Assembly: GCA_021229015.1 (NCBI GenBank)
Contig: CM037778.1
Location: 11,566,956 to 11,630,955, forward strand
From: Solen grandis
Lineage: Eukaryota > Mollusca > Bivalvia > Adapedonta > Solenidae
Length of the DNA stretch: 64,000 nt
Reading direction: 5' to 3'
This document shows, piece after piece, positions 1-11,817 of this stretch. The notes beneath the pieces are model-generated. The model was not told where the DNA came from, ran no database searches, and worked only from the letters and a program-made list of their open reading frames with translations. Position numbers and translations under genes: made by a program. Position 1 is the stretch's first letter; every line of letters begins with the position of its first letter.

Positions 1-560
1 GTAAAGGATTAAGGTTTGAAGGGTTTAGTAATGCTTTTGCAGATAATATAAGGAAACATTGTGTTGTTGAAACCATAAGTTCTTTCCAGTGGTTGATCAT
101 AATAATGATCACACAAATTAATCTAAGTTTTGCGCTAAACTTTGAACAACTCTGTATTCATGAAGCAGACAAAAGAGTGCATGAGACTTGTAACAACAAA
201 AAAAGTGTAAAATCTATTAAAACCATGCACAGTTTAAGATTGAAATTTCCGAGAGTTTTTGATGAAATTCAAGTACATTATAGTTTTTATCACTGTGAAG
301 ATTCTTGAACCCTTAAAATGCTGTGGGCACTTGTGATTCACCAGACCAAGATCAAACTGCACAGCTCATGGTCTGCACTGTTTGCTTTTCAGTCAATATA
401 TTTTCAGCAAGCACTCCCATGAACAACAAATGGTACAGTCCATAATGAAGAAAGGACAAGTTCAATTAAGATTTAATTCAGGGAGGTTATAAGATGACAA
501 GCACACTGCATGCTGTTTTGGAATTGGTTTTATGGGCAAGAGGCTGTGCTGTCAATCCAT
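1..560. other. AT-rich DNA, no gene seen
   Basis: A 71-codon frame at 93-308 lacks any recognised motif. Probably an intron upstream of the AEBP2 exon. Confidence 0.5.
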
Positions 561-720
561 GATCTGCTTGTGGAATGATACCACCAGGTCTACAATCCAT
601 GATCTGGCTTGTGGCATGATACCACCAGGTCCACAATCCGTGATCTGGCTTGTGGCATGATACCACCAGGTCCGCCATCATGATCTGGCTTGTGGCATGA
701 TACCACCAGTCACAGACCAT
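561..720. repeat. Minisatellite, 4 units of about 40 bp
   Basis: Four near-identical units start with gatctg(g)cttgtgg and contain catgataccaccagg. The core resembles a segment of the local SINE (minus strand reads gtggcatgataccacaccc), so the array may have grown from a SINE fragment. That link is inference. Confidence 0.85.
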
Positions 721-1420
721 GGATTATATATATGGTTATATATATGTGTTGGTTGTCAATAAAATTTAATTGCATTTCTGTGTATGTGCTTTCCCATGCA
801 GTTTCAAGTAAAACTTAATTGCTTGATTATATATTATATAACCATCAGAATAATTGATATAAATATCTGTATACTTAACTGTTCACAAATATAATAAGTC
901 CAGAGAGAAAAAAAAATGTCACCATAGTAACTGATGTTAATAAATAAATTCTACAGACTTAATAAAAATATTGAGGGAAAAAATACCTTCATAATGAACC
1001 AACTGTGTACATTTTTTGGTCGTTAGTCTTGCAGGGAGAAATGTTTATATCTTGTAATTGGAAATTAGGTTACATAATTATTTTCCAGAAAGACATAATA
1101 GGCTGGAAAAAGATAAAACTAGGACATTGGTATTTTTTTGTAGCTCAGAGGAGATGTATCTGGCTGTTTGTTTTTGGTTTGATGTCCTCAATTACAGAAC
1201 TTCAGTTAAATAAGTGCATTTCTGAAATGAAGGACATTAAAGTCCTGAAATCCCTCAATATATCTGAGGGTGTTATTTCAACATGAGACAGATATGGTAC
1301 TGTCTCATGGATATATCTCACTTTAGACAAGTGGCATGGTACCATACCAGTCTAGCAAAAATTGGTACCATTATATTGAGTGCATGTGTCATATTTTTAG
1401 TTCAACTATTCGAAGAATAT
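721..1420. other. AT-rich DNA with small hairpins, no gene seen
   Basis: Small inverted repeats occur at about 1252-1271 (ccctcaatatatctgaggg) and 1284-1306 (gagacag...ctgtctc). Confidence 0.5.
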
Positions 1421-2140
1421 GAGAGCTATTGTAGTCGCCCTAAATGCGTCGGCGTTGGCGTTGCAGCTTTTGGTTAAAGTTTTGCGTGCGAGTTACTATT
1501 AACCTTATATCTCAATAACAATTTATGGTATTGACTTGAAAGTTTACAAATATGTTTAGGGGCATCAGACAACCAAGGTAGATAACTCTTGAATGAATAA
1601 ATTACAAATTATGGCCCCTTTTTAACTTAGAAATTTTGGTTAAAGTTTTGCATGCAATAGAAAATTTGGTTAAAGTTTTGCGTGCAAGCTACTGTCCAGT
1701 TTGTATCTCAATAACCATTCATGGTATTGACTTGAAAGTTTACAAATATGTTTAGGGGCATCAGACAACTAAGGTAGATAACTCTTGATGGAATATATTA
1801 CAAATTATGGCCCCTTTTTAACTTAGAAATTTTGGTTAAAGTTTTGCATGCAAGATACTCTCATGCTTATATCTCAGTATCCAGGCATGGAATTGATTTG
1901 AAACATCTTTAATATGTTTAGGGATATCATACTTTCATGGTAGATAACTCTTGATAGAATATGTTACAAATTATGGCCCCTTTTTAACTTAGAAATTTTG
2001 GTTAAAGTTTTGCATGCACAGTCTTATTGTGCTTATGTCTCAGTAACTTGGCATGGGATTGATTTTAGACTTCATAAAAATATTAAGGGGTATCAGACTA
2101 TCAAGGTATATCATTTTTGACTATTTTTATGTACAGGGTA
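1421..2140 (+). repeat. Tandem ~165-200-bp repeat, 4 units
   Basis: The unit starts with ttggttaaagttttgc(a/g)tgc at about 1471, 1635/1664, 1832 and 1997. It continues through 'atctcaataac', 'gaaagtttacaaatatgtttagggg' variants and 'ggccccttttta'. A GC-rich lead-in (gcgtcggcgttggcgttgca) precedes the array. It resembles the tandem core of a pearl/HINE-like bivalve element, here without recognisable ends. Confidence 0.75.
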
Positions 2141-2468
2141 TGTGAAGAGCAAATATTGAAAAAAGATTTCATTTGATTTACCAACAAGCATTTTGAATAG
2201 TCAAGTGTGCTGTCCTCTGACAGCTCTTGTTGGACTAATGGTAGGTTGCTCTCAGGGATTCCTGGATTTGGTGTGGATAACTACACAGCTATGTGTACAG
2301 AAATGAGGTAATTGCAGATTGCACTTGACTGATTTAGTATCAGTTGTCAAGTTACAGTCAACACTCATTTAAGTTTTATTTTAATGCATATAACCAGGAA
2401 AAAAAACTTGATTCAGAGGTACAGTAAACGTTGCATCTTAACTATTGTATTATTTGACACTGAAGTAT

Positions 2469-2711
2469 TTAACCCTTTCCCTCATATAGACTCATTTTGA
2501 CGCCCTTAATAGGTACCACATAAAGCCTGATCTGCAGAAAACCACAGTTAAACCTTAACCAAATTTAATTACAAAATCCTCATTTCCAGACCACTGAGGA
2601 GCAGCGAACAGCATAAAACCTGATCAGCCTGCGAGTTACTTGCAGGCTGATCAGGTTTTATGCTGTTCGCATAGGTCTTTTCATGGTGTCCTCTATGAGG
2701 GAAAGAGTTAA
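2469..2711 (+). mobile_element. piggyBac-like MITE (family M1), copy 1
   Basis: Terminal inverted repeats TTAACCCTTTCCCTCATA and a diverged TATGAGGGAAAGAGTTAA. The ends are TTAA with internal CCC/GGG, the hallmark of piggyBac-type insertion. The centre is a palindrome built on cctgatcagcctgcgag, so the RNA or single strand can form a long hairpin. No coding capacity. Confidence 0.85.
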
Positions 2712-2740
2712 CAGTCATCTGGAAAATGACATCAGAGGCC

Positions 2741-2803
2741 AGTATAAAACCAGATCAACCTGCAAGTATCATACAGGTTGATTTGGTTTCATACTGTTCA
2801 CAA
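2741..2803. repeat. Solo hairpin fragment of the M1 MITE core
   Basis: Reads as an inverted repeat: ataaaaccagatcaacctg, then a short loop, then caggttgatttggtttcata. It matches the centre of M1 without its TTAA ends. Confidence 0.6.
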
Positions 2804-3039
2804 CCCTATCTTTCTTCTAAGATAAGGCAATCATACTATAATACTCATTCAGGCTTTTTTATATCTGTCTCATGTATACAAAAGTGGGATTTTAAACCCA
2901 CGCAAGCAAATAAATGAATTTGAGTGGTCTAACATGGTGTGAAATATATTGTCATTAAGGATGGTCTGTTTACTGTAATGATTAGTATTATTGTAATGTC
3001 ATATGATTGTTGTATACAGAGACTATTATAAAACCTCTA

Positions 3040-3060
3040 TATTTTATTTTTCTTTCCCAG
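3040..3060 (+). promoter_or_regulatory. Splice acceptor of the AEBP2-type exon
   Basis: T-rich tract (tttatttttctttccc) followed directly by AG at 3059-3060. It defines the exon start and fits the reading frame of the zinc-finger protein. Confidence 0.85.
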
Positions 3061-3665
3061 TGTACCTCATACCAAAGAGATCGTGGACATTCTACCCCTA
3101 GTCAACTCAAATGGTCTGGATCCCGTGGTAACACCAGACTCCTCGCGCTCCTGCACTCCCATCTCTCTCAGTGCTGGAGGCCTCAGTCCCAATGGCAGCC
3201 GCATCGCTAGCCCTCTTGGCAGCCCCATTTCTAAAGGGGAGACAACTCCCAGCAAGGAATCGCTGGCGCAGATCGAGTGTCAGTGGAAAGACTGTGATAT
3301 GACTGTGCAAAATGACGAAATCATGGAACACATTCGATCGCACCACGTGCAGCCGCAGAAAAAGAATGAAACAGTTGTGTGTTTGTGGCGTGGATGTAAG
3401 GTGTACGATAAAACGTCGTGTTCGAAATATTGGTTGGATAGGCATATCTTGACTCACAGTGGAGATAAACCGTTTCGTTGCATCGTGGACAGATGTGGGG
3501 CCCGATTCACATCTCAGGGAGGTTTAGAGAGGCACGTGAACAGTCACTTTAATGCTCAAGAACAATCGCCCAATCAAAAACATTCAAAGCACGGCAGGGA
3601 AGATACGCCAACTAAACTGTTTAAACGGAAACGTTTGATAAAACAGAAGAGAGGCATACAGGCAG
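3061..3665 (+). CDS. AEBP2: AEBP2/Jing-type zinc-finger protein, one internal exon (partial gene)
   Basis: Open exon of 605 nt between a strong acceptor (pyrimidine-rich tract then CAG, ending 3060) and a consensus donor (CAG|GTAAG, exon end 3665). It begins with one base completing a codon (phase 2) and ends with one base of the next. The first 65 residues or so are Ser/Pro/Thr-rich and look disordered. Three C2H2 fingers follow, with Cys/His at exon residues 73/78/90/94-95, 107/112/128/132 and 140/145/158/162. The finger 2-3 linker reads HSGDKPF, and a basic stretch (KRKRLIKQKR) closes the exon. The CLWRGCKVY and SQGGLERHV motifs match AEBP2 (Drosophila Jing) closely. Family knowledge: AEBP2 is a nuclear accessory subunit of PRC2, which methylates H3K27. 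No start codon is present, so the 5' end and the C-terminal region lie in other exons. Identity is from motif recognition, not a search. Confidence 0.9.
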
Positions 3666-3671
3666 GTAAGA
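3666..3671 (+). promoter_or_regulatory. Splice donor of the AEBP2-type exon
   Basis: CAG|GTAAGA is a near-perfect 5' splice site. If it were not used, translation would stop five codons later at 3680-3682, which supports a real intron here. Confidence 0.85.
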
Positions 3672-3839
3672 TCAAGTTTTAACTTTCTTAATTAACCACA
3701 TCAATTCTAGATTCCTCAAAATCAGAATTGTGCAAGTGTTTACAGTTGATAATTAAGCCCTTCTTTGCTGTGGGATTCAAGTCAAGGCCAGTTATTTAAC
3801 CTTTTTATTTTTCTCGTGGACGTTCAAGCAAGCTTTCAG

Positions 3840-3912
3840 TCATTAGTTCTACCCGGATGCATCTCTGTGTGCACTAAGAAGTCTTCCTCCACATGTTAAT
3901 AGCTGTAGGACT
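3840..3912 (+). mobile_element. SINE fragment (type 2 middle part)
   Basis: Contains gttctacccggatgc and gaagtcttcctccac, matching the body of the full type 2 SINE at 31.8 kb. Lies in the intron just after the AEBP2 exon. Confidence 0.6.
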
Positions 3913-4841
3913 GTAACTGTGATAAGCTCCAAACCCATATCTAGTTGAAAACGAATTCAATTCAGTATAAAAATTAAGTTCCATCTGTTTGCTGAATGTT
4001 GAATGTTTACCTAATGATTTCAAGTTTGGTGCCAGACTGTGCATGGGGATGGTGGGGGGGGGATTCCTGCTTCATGTGTTACAAGATGGGTGACATTCTT
4101 CCTTCATGTGTTACTAGATGGGTGCAGACACTATTAATGACTTGTATACATGACATTGTATTAATACACGATAACAAACAAATGCAGATTATATGGTATT
4201 GGATATTGTTGCAACACAGGAAATCTTAATCACGAGAATCTGTCATTGTTTGTTTGTATTTGTTATATTATGTTCAATCAACTGGTTGAAACTTTGTCAT
4301 AGCTTCTGATCATGACAGATTGTTCAAGAAAATCTAAGGGATTGCATGATTTGCACATCACTTATTTTGTATTTATCTGTTTTGACACACTAGACTGGAG
4401 ATTATATGGATTATAATCATGATCTATGCAATAATCTATTCAAGTTAGGCGTCGTCTTTTGAGAAATTCTATTAATACGGCGGAAAAGAATGATTATATT
4501 TATGAATTACATATATAATCATAAATGCAGAAAATGCATACATGTTTGAAATGAATACACAGGACAATATTGGCAGTCAACAAAGTTTCCAGAAGTGATA
4601 TTGTGTGAAGAAGAGAAACTGCAAACAATTCTACTACTTTGTTTAAACACAAAGGTAAACTTATAAATGAAAGCATATTTGTTGAATATGGCTCTTTGAC
4701 ACGGAGTATAGGATTGTAGATTCTGGTATTAATTTTTTTTAGGACACTTTTAAAGAAATCAATTCCCAGTTAGAATCACATACAAGAAAGATTGAAAAGT
4801 ATGAGATATTTTTCAGACTATCAAGAAAAGATGTTGCCCTC

Positions 4842-5045
4842 TTAACCCTTACCCTGCTGGAACTGCAAGTGCTAACCTTGGCCATCCGTGCAGGCTGGCC
4901 TTCCGTGCAGGCTGGCCTGGCTCATTTTACTGTTGGCTGACCAACTACAAGTTTTCATCTTGTTATCCCTAAAATTGATAATGGACAGTTCCAAAAAAAG
5001 GTGCCGGCTAAGTCCATTTGAGAAATTCAGCAGGTTAAGGGTTAA
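4842..5045. mobile_element. piggyBac-like MITE, second family
   Basis: Termini TTAACCCTTACCCTGCTG and CAGCAGGTTAAGGGTTAA are inverted repeats with TTAA at both ends. About 204 bp. The interior differs from M1 and holds two direct copies of cgtgcaggctggcc. Confidence 0.75.
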
Positions 5046-6192
5046 TTCTATAAACTGTACCTGAAGTTAGTTTGCAGGCAGATTGCAGACAATGTAAATG
5101 ATGTGTTAGGAACAGTTAAACTGCTGCATCAAGACATAGGCACAGTGTTAGAGGCCAGGCAAGGGGATCTCCATTGTTTATCAACTGTCAGTTTCTGATG
5201 GTGGTTAAATATACAAACACAGATAAAGTTTGCTGAAATAGATGTATACACATGACATAATTATAATGCGAGGCTTTGGCCAAAAACTGCAAGCAAGGTA
5301 CATTGTGAAGCAGAACAGGAAAGAGGAATTAGGGAACAAAATTAATGGAGGATAACAGCAATTTTTAGTGTTGTTTTATTCTTTTGTTTAAAATTATTGG
5401 TAGAAAATTGTCTCGTATTCAAGTATGACTAAAGTTAATTTCTTAAGAGTGTGTATAATACTAGTGTAAAGCAAAATTGCTCCATTTCAACACAAAAGTA
5501 ACTAAAATGTGGTCCAAAGTCAGGCTCTATGTCTATGATGTACTTTCACACAATGATATGCTGTCCAATATGCAAAGAAAGAGAGAGAGAAGGAGAGAGA
5601 GAGAAATAAAAAGAATAGATTCTGAAAAGGAGACAAGGCCAAAAAAGAAAAGTGTAAATTGTGTCCCAGCAGTATGATTGGTTATTTGATTAACTATTTT
5701 TCTGATACAAAGTTACCCTTTTACTTTGTTACTAAGTTGTGATTAACAGCTTTTGTTCTCATCTTTGAGAAAACAAAGTGGAAACTGCTTAAGGCTTAAT
5801 TTATGTTTCAATTACTTTGTAGACTTGCTGTCTTGTGGGAGAATTAAAGAACCTCATGAGTGCAGGATAAAGTCTTAACTGTCTGGGTTCTCAGTACTTT
5901 GATATGGTATAGATATATTTTCAACACTATTGAATACAGTTTCAGATTCAGTATGGATTTCTAGCAAACTTTTTACACTGATCCACTGATCCGCAAGAAA
6001 TATTTCTCTCCTGAAAGGAATTCCTTAGTGTAAGTAACACTTTAAAACCTGATCAGTCTGCCATATAGTTTTTTTCCTAAATCAGATGCTACTGACACAG
6101 AGAGTTGCTAGAACCTTTACTTGGGCTTATTTGGACACAATAAAAGCCTGTGTTAAGAATGTGATCTGTATGAAGTACTGCCTTGACTTGTT

Positions 6193-6431
6193 TTAACCCT
6201 TTCCCTCATATATACTCATTTTGACGCCCTCAATAGGTATCACATAAAGCCTGATCTGCAGAAAACCACAGTTAAACATTACCAAATTTAATTACAAATT
6301 CCTCATTTCCAGACCACTGAGGAGCAGCGAACAGCATAAAACCTGATCAGCCTGCGAGTACTCGCAGGCTGATCTGGTTTTATGCTGTTCGCATAGGTCT
6401 TCATGGTTTCCTCTATGAGGGAAAGGGTTAA
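6193..6431 (+). mobile_element. piggyBac-like MITE M1, copy 2
   Basis: Full copy with TTAA-flanked termini and the central gatcagcctgcgagtactcgc palindrome. Same orientation as copy 1. Confidence 0.9.
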
Positions 6432-7534
6432 GCTGTCTCCCTTGAAGACTGAAAACTACAGTGAATAATTCCTACTTATACTCCATTTTATTATAATGTA
6501 CACCTGTGCCAACTGTACATTTTTCCTAATTTGCTCTCAGCTGGCCCTTGATTAATTTGAAAAAAAAGAAAAAACTAAAGAAAAACTGATTTTTACTTTG
6601 CAAGCTGACCTAGATTAATCTTAACTGCAGTTGGTGATAGTACCACAATCTCTCTCACATATAAGAAAGTAAATTTGATTTTGTGAGGTAATGAGTTCTC
6701 ATTATCTCAGGCATCATCAAGACTCAAATACCATACATAATTGAGCTCGAAATATAGTTTTCATTTTAAAGAACATCAAGCCAGAAGTATTAGTTCTGGA
6801 ACATAAGTTCTGAAGTTATTTTTTGCCTTGTAACATCCTGTGACATGTGTTTATTGAATGCAGTTGTCGCTTTTTTCATTTCTCAGAAAATTGTCTCGAC
6901 AACGCTGTGCACACGTGTTGCCCACTCAGTCTATGTTCTCTCCTTTATTGATGTTTGTGATTCCTGACTTGGGAGTATATATGTGTCACGCGACTGTCGG
7001 GCCGACTGTCGAGTCAAAGTGGGACAAGATCAAAGAGGCCTAGACATCTAGTGATGCCCGAAGTAAATGTCATGTACTATTTCAGGGTTTTTATGGATGT
7101 CCCAAATTAATGAACACATGATATCTTTCAATGAAAAAAAAATGACTGCTACCTGATTTTAAATCTAGATCAGCCTGCAAGCAAGTGCTAAACTAGCAGT
7201 AATAACTTCTGAATAATGGAGTCCTTATGGTGGAGTGGATATAGTTGTTTTATCATTTAGTTGTTACATCATTTAGTTTTTATATCATTTACTGCCCTCC
7301 CCTTGCTTTTTACTTTTTTTAGGATGAATCAAAATTTGGTCACTTAGTTAAACCTTCCAGCTGGCTTGTGGTAGGTTGGTGGGGCCATGTACAAGTAGCA
7401 CAGGGCATGTCTCAATCTGTACTACTTCAAATACTGAGTATCATTTCAAAAACCTTTTATTGTTGTATAAAGGAGATGCAGCTTAGCGTGTGTCATACTT
7501 GATGTATAATGTACATGTAGTGAAAACAAATATT

Positions 7535-7775
7535 AGAACCGTCCCTGTTGGCCGAGTGGTTAGAGCATCCGCAGGGAAGGGAAAGGTTGTGGGTTCCTTC
7601 CTGGTCTAGCTCCCTTGCTTGGCACTCAGCATATAATGGTAGTTCCAGGACTGGTTGGCCTGATGTCAGGATAATGTGACTGGGTGTGGTATCATGCAAC
7701 ATGTTTACAAATTACAGTGTGGCAAGTAGACATAGTCACCAAATGACTGCAGAAATATTGTCCGTGGAATGAAAG
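7535..7775 (+). mobile_element. tRNA-derived SINE, type 1
   Basis: Head carries an A-box-like TGGCCGAGTGGTTAGAG and a B-box-like gtgggttcc. The body has tagctcccttgcttgg and ggatgtgactgggtgtgg-type text. The tail ends in caaatgactgcagaaatatt and a diverged 'gtccgtggaatgaaa'. It is a decayed pol III-type retroposon, not a tRNA gene. The conserved tail recalls the Nin-DC SINE domain (from memory). Confidence 0.85.
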
Positions 7776-7918
7776 AAAGAAGAAAAAAAAATGTAAATAA
7801 TATTAAATGATGCATATCATTGTACTATTATTGCCTAGTCTGTAATACTGTTGCAGGCGGTAAACTCTCCGGCAGCATAAATTGTTTCTCAAAAATCTGT
7901 CTCATGGTTTAGAGGTAG

Positions 7919-8160
7919 TTAACCCTTTCCCTCATAGAGGGTACCATGAAAAGACCTATGCAAACAGCATAAAACCAGATCAGCCTGCGAGTAACTCGCA
8001 GGCTGATCAGGTTTTATGCTGTTCGCTGCTCCTCAGTGGTCTGGTAATGAGGATTTTGTAATTAAATTTGGTACGGCTTAACTGTGGTTTTCTGCAGATC
8101 AGGCTTTATGTGGTATCTATTGAGTGCGTCAAAATGAGTCTATATGAGGGAAAGGGTTAA
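7919..8160 (-). mobile_element. piggyBac-like MITE M1, copy 3 (inverted)
   Basis: Termini TTAACCCTTTCCCTCATA and TATGAGGGAAAGGGTTAA. The interior is in reverse order relative to copy 1. Confidence 0.9.
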
Positions 8161-8477
8161 TGTAAACTGTCAATATAGACATTGCCAAAAATAACTGGGG
8201 AAATAAAATATTGGTTACAACTATAATTCACAAGTAACAACAGCGATTATCCTAGTTGATACAATGACACGGGACATGTACAAGGCTGCTTGTTGTGTTG
8301 AGTGTCTATATCTGGAATTAAATGCAATAATAGCAATCCCTAGGGATGTTAAATGCAGCTTATCTAGGCTGGGGGCTTCAATCACTCACAGAGAGTGGGA
8401 TAAATCACTTTACTGGCACTGGCAAGAATTTCTCTATGTTTCTGAATGACATTTGACATTTCCAAATAGATTTCACT

Positions 8478-8536
8478 CCCCCCCCCCCCCCCCATCCCCC
8501 CCCCCTCATAAAATCATTAAAACACACACACACACA
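8478..8536. repeat. Poly-C tract plus (AC)n
   Basis: Two C runs (8478-8493 and 8496-8505) are followed by an AC dinucleotide run. No gene is seen between 8161 and 8932. Confidence 0.9.
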
Positions 8537-8932
8537 GGTGAATGATGGTGATTTGGTGTTAAAACTATTGGACTTTGTTATGATTGATTACCTTTATTTG
8601 TATGATAGGCACTTGGATTCTGCATGTCAATGTTTTTAATGACTTCCTCTATTTCAATGTTTATAACTTCCCTCTTTGACTTCCCTTTTGTAAATAACAA
8701 AAATTTTACTTGTTAAATTATGAGTGCAGGCTGTTAAGGAAATTTTGAAGGGAATAGCTGCATTCCCATAAGGTAAGATTAAATCTAAGATAATAAGAGA
8801 CACAGATCTTAATATTTTTCTTCAAGTTTTGAGAAAATCTTGAATGTTTATGAAGGAAATTTAATATTGAAGGAAAATATAAGCAATACATTTATTTTTT
8901 GTCTAAGTTAATTATACTTTATTTTTATTTTT

Positions 8933-9905
8933 AGCTCACATGAGCACAACGTGCTCAAGGTGAGCTTTTCTGATCGCCTTTTGTCCGCTCCGTCGTCCGT
9001 GCGTGCGTGCGTCGTGCGTGCGTCCGGCGTCAACAATTGCTTCAAACAACATCTCCTCCTAAACAGCTTGGCCAATTTGAAAAATATTTTGCAGGAATGT
9101 TCCTTGGATGAAGCTCTACTAAAGTTGTATAAATGGTTCTGGTCCATTGCATAATTAGGTCACAGAGCTAAAATAGATTTAAAATGCAACTTTGAAATCT
9201 TCTTCTGCAAAACTGCAAGCCTAGAGCTTAGATATTTGGTATGTAGCATCATCTTAGGGCACTACCAGATTGTATAAATTATAGCCTATGTGATAAATGA
9301 CCCGCACCAGGGTCACTTGTTTTACAAGAGTTATATAGAAAATCTTAAAAAATCTCTTCTATAAACCATAAGCCTAGACTTAGATATTTGGTATGAAAGC
9401 ATCATCTTATGGGCCACTACAGATTGTACAAATCATAGCCCTATGGTGATAAATGACCCCGCACCAGGGGTCACTTGTTTTACACAGAGTTATATAGGAA
9501 AATCTTAAAAAATCTTCTTCTATGAATCCATAAGGCCTAGCTTAGATATTTGGTATGTAGCATCATTTTATGGCCACTACAAGATTGTACAAATTCATAG
9601 CCCAATGGTGATAAATGACCCCACACCAGGGGTCACTTGTTTACATAGAGTTAAATAGGAAAATCTTAAAAAATCTTCTTCTATGAATCAATAAGCCTAG
9701 AGCTAAGATTTTTGGTATGTAGTAGCATCTAATGGTTCATTACAAAGATTTCAAAGTCTTGCCCTACGGTGATAAATGACCTGCGAATCAAGAGAGCGAT
9801 TTTAGATTAAGTTATATCAGAATCCTTGTCTGTTTAAAAACCTTGACATCAGTTGAAGCAATGGTACTCAGGTGAGCGATTCAGGGCCATCATGGCCCTC
9901 TTGTT
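8933..9905 (+). mobile_element. HINE/pearl-like element (family H1), copy 1
   Basis: The 5' end is a hairpin (agctcacatgagc...gctcaaggtgagct) followed by a cgtgcgtgcgt microsatellite. The core is about four degenerate ~165-bp units (cttcttctatgaa...catagccctatggtgataaatgacc). The 3' end has caggtgagcgat and the palindrome gggccatcatggccc, then tcttgttt. The 5' and 3' sub-ends are inverted copies. This order fits a Helentron-derived non-autonomous element. The superfamily is inferred. Confidence 0.7.
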
Positions 9906-11136
9906 TTATTTGTACATGTATATTGAACACAGCTATATGTGTACGTACAATGAACTCAAAGGAACATATTTCATTATTTTCATTTCCCTCAGAAAAATAC
10001 TTCTATCTTATTTCTTACTAGATTTTGTTGAAGTAATTCAGTATTGTTGAGCGCCACTGTGCTCAGTTTGAGTTTGGTCTAGTTTACACCTGGTTATAGC
10101 GTTTAGGCTTGATTAGGTTGCTTGCAGACTGATCAGGTTTTGTAGGGGTTGCATAATGTATAACATTGTTATGTTCTTGGATCAAAATTGATGTTCAATC
10201 AGCACTTCCTTTGATATACTTAATAGCATATTAACATCCACATGTTTTAGTTTTTTTAACCACCCTTGGAATGGTAGATATAGAAATTAAGCAACGGTTG
10301 ATTCATTTTGATTCATTAACCCTTTCCCTCATAGAGGCACATGAAAGACTATGGAACACATAAACCAGATCACCTGCGAGTAACTCGCAGCTGATCAGTT
10401 TTATCGTTTGCTGCTCTCATGTCTGGAAATGATTGAATAAATTTATAAGTTTAACTGTGGTTTTGCAGATCAGGTTATGTTGATACCTATTGAGGGCGTC
10501 AAAATGAGTATATATGAGGGAAAGGGTTAAACAAGGAGAAAAAAATATGTTATAAGATTATAGATTTGATACTTAGTGGATATCGTTAATGCAGATGATG
10601 AATGTTAGTGGTTTCTTGTCTTGTTTGTAATTTAATTCACCTGTATACAGGACAGAAACAGTACTGTGATGCTGAGGTTGGGTATCATACTAGAGCTTTT
10701 GTTAGATTGGGATTCATTTTAAAATGAATATATATACAGTAATAAATCTCCTTAGTTTGTATGGAAAATAATTCCTTAACTTGAATATTTCTCTTAAGGT
10801 TTTTATAGATAAGACTAAAGGAAATCCTTAATAACTAAGGGAAATCTATGTGATTTTAAGGAAAATCTTAGAAACTAAGGATTTTTTTTTTTTTATAAAA
10901 GCAGCGTCTGGGGCCTTTGCTCATGCAGTTTTGTATCTCAGATGCAATACTGTGTGCCCATACACCACAAGAAAGGAAGAGTCCATTGTTACTTGTACCA
11001 GTTTAAGTCAATTTATATTCCTCATTTCACACATATGTACATGAATATTCATGAGGTAAATGGTCCATATTTGTTTAAGTTAAACATTTATTTATTTTAT
11101 GTCAATATGAAACAAGTGATAACTTATATAAATCAC
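9906..11136. other. Non-coding stretch around MITE copy 4
   Basis: About 10743-10885 contains inverted copies of aaatc(t)ccttagttt and may be a small decayed palindromic element. Otherwise nothing. Confidence 0.4.
10316..10530 (-). mobile_element. piggyBac-like MITE M1, copy 4 (decayed)
   Basis: TTAA-flanked CCCTTTCCCTCATA termini are intact. The interior has many single-base losses relative to other copies. Confidence 0.85.
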
Positions 11137-11363
11137 TCTCTGTGGCCACGGTGGTGTATGTGATCATTATTATGGAAGGAAACTGGAGAAAACCCATATA
11201 CCTGGACGGGCGATCAATGTACCCTCTCACGTACGTGACCAGGAATCAAACCCAGGAAGCATTGGAAGCACCCAGTTTTTGTTGTCAAGATCAATTGCCT
11301 CTTATGTATTAAAATCAAATGACTGCATGAAATACTGTTGGTGTCATGTTAAAATCAAACCGG
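11137..11363 (+). mobile_element. SINE-like element, diverged
   Basis: tctctgtggccacggtgg resembles a tRNA-like head, and the tail aaatgactgcatgaaatact matches the other SINEs. The body (gaaactggagaaaaccc, gaatcaaacccagg) differs from types 1 and 2. Confidence 0.5.
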
Positions 11364-11817
11364 AGGAAACAAACAAAAATCAATGGGTTTGGTAAATGTC
11401 ATGAAATCATTCGTTACATGTTCAGTCAGGCAGTATTGTTTATTACTCACAGCCACTGTACGTTCCGCAGTATCTTTACTGTCATCATGTTTTATTGTAC
11501 GAGTCTGAAGAAAAGGAAAGATTGATATTTTGCGATAGATTTTCCCGCCAATAGGTTAATCTTATTGTATCATTGTGACTGCATTATGTTGCCAGTTGTC
11601 GTGCTGCAGAATTTATTGGCAGCAAGTTTCACTGTGTGTCAATGAATAGAGTTTATGACGTAGTGCAAAAACAGACTGACAGAGGGTATTTCCTGTTATT
11701 GATAATAACATTATCTTCACAGCATAGGGTCGTGTCAGATGAGCAGTTTATATTGCATTCTCATATGTTGATGTCTCAATAATCACATTTTTCAGTATTA
11801 GGAGACATTATTTTATT

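Larger units (their letters stand above)
3672..7534. other. Presumed AEBP2 intron sequence between mapped repeats
   Basis: Apart from the SINE fragment and two MITEs listed, only AT-rich DNA and a purine run (agagagagaaggagag near 5580). A GC-richer patch at 6890-7050 is open in one frame but matches nothing I know. No further zinc-finger or C-terminal AEBP2 exon was recognised. Confidence 0.5.

Noticed and set aside
6858..7043. Possible downstream AEBP2 exon in a GC-richer patch after ttcatttctcag
   Set aside because: None of the three frames resembles the known AEBP2 C-terminal region.
7535..7600. Possible tRNA gene
   Set aside because: A- and B-box-like text continues into a SINE body and tail, and no complete cloverleaf or acceptor pairing is present. 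The same holds for the heads at 15.8 and 31.8 kb.
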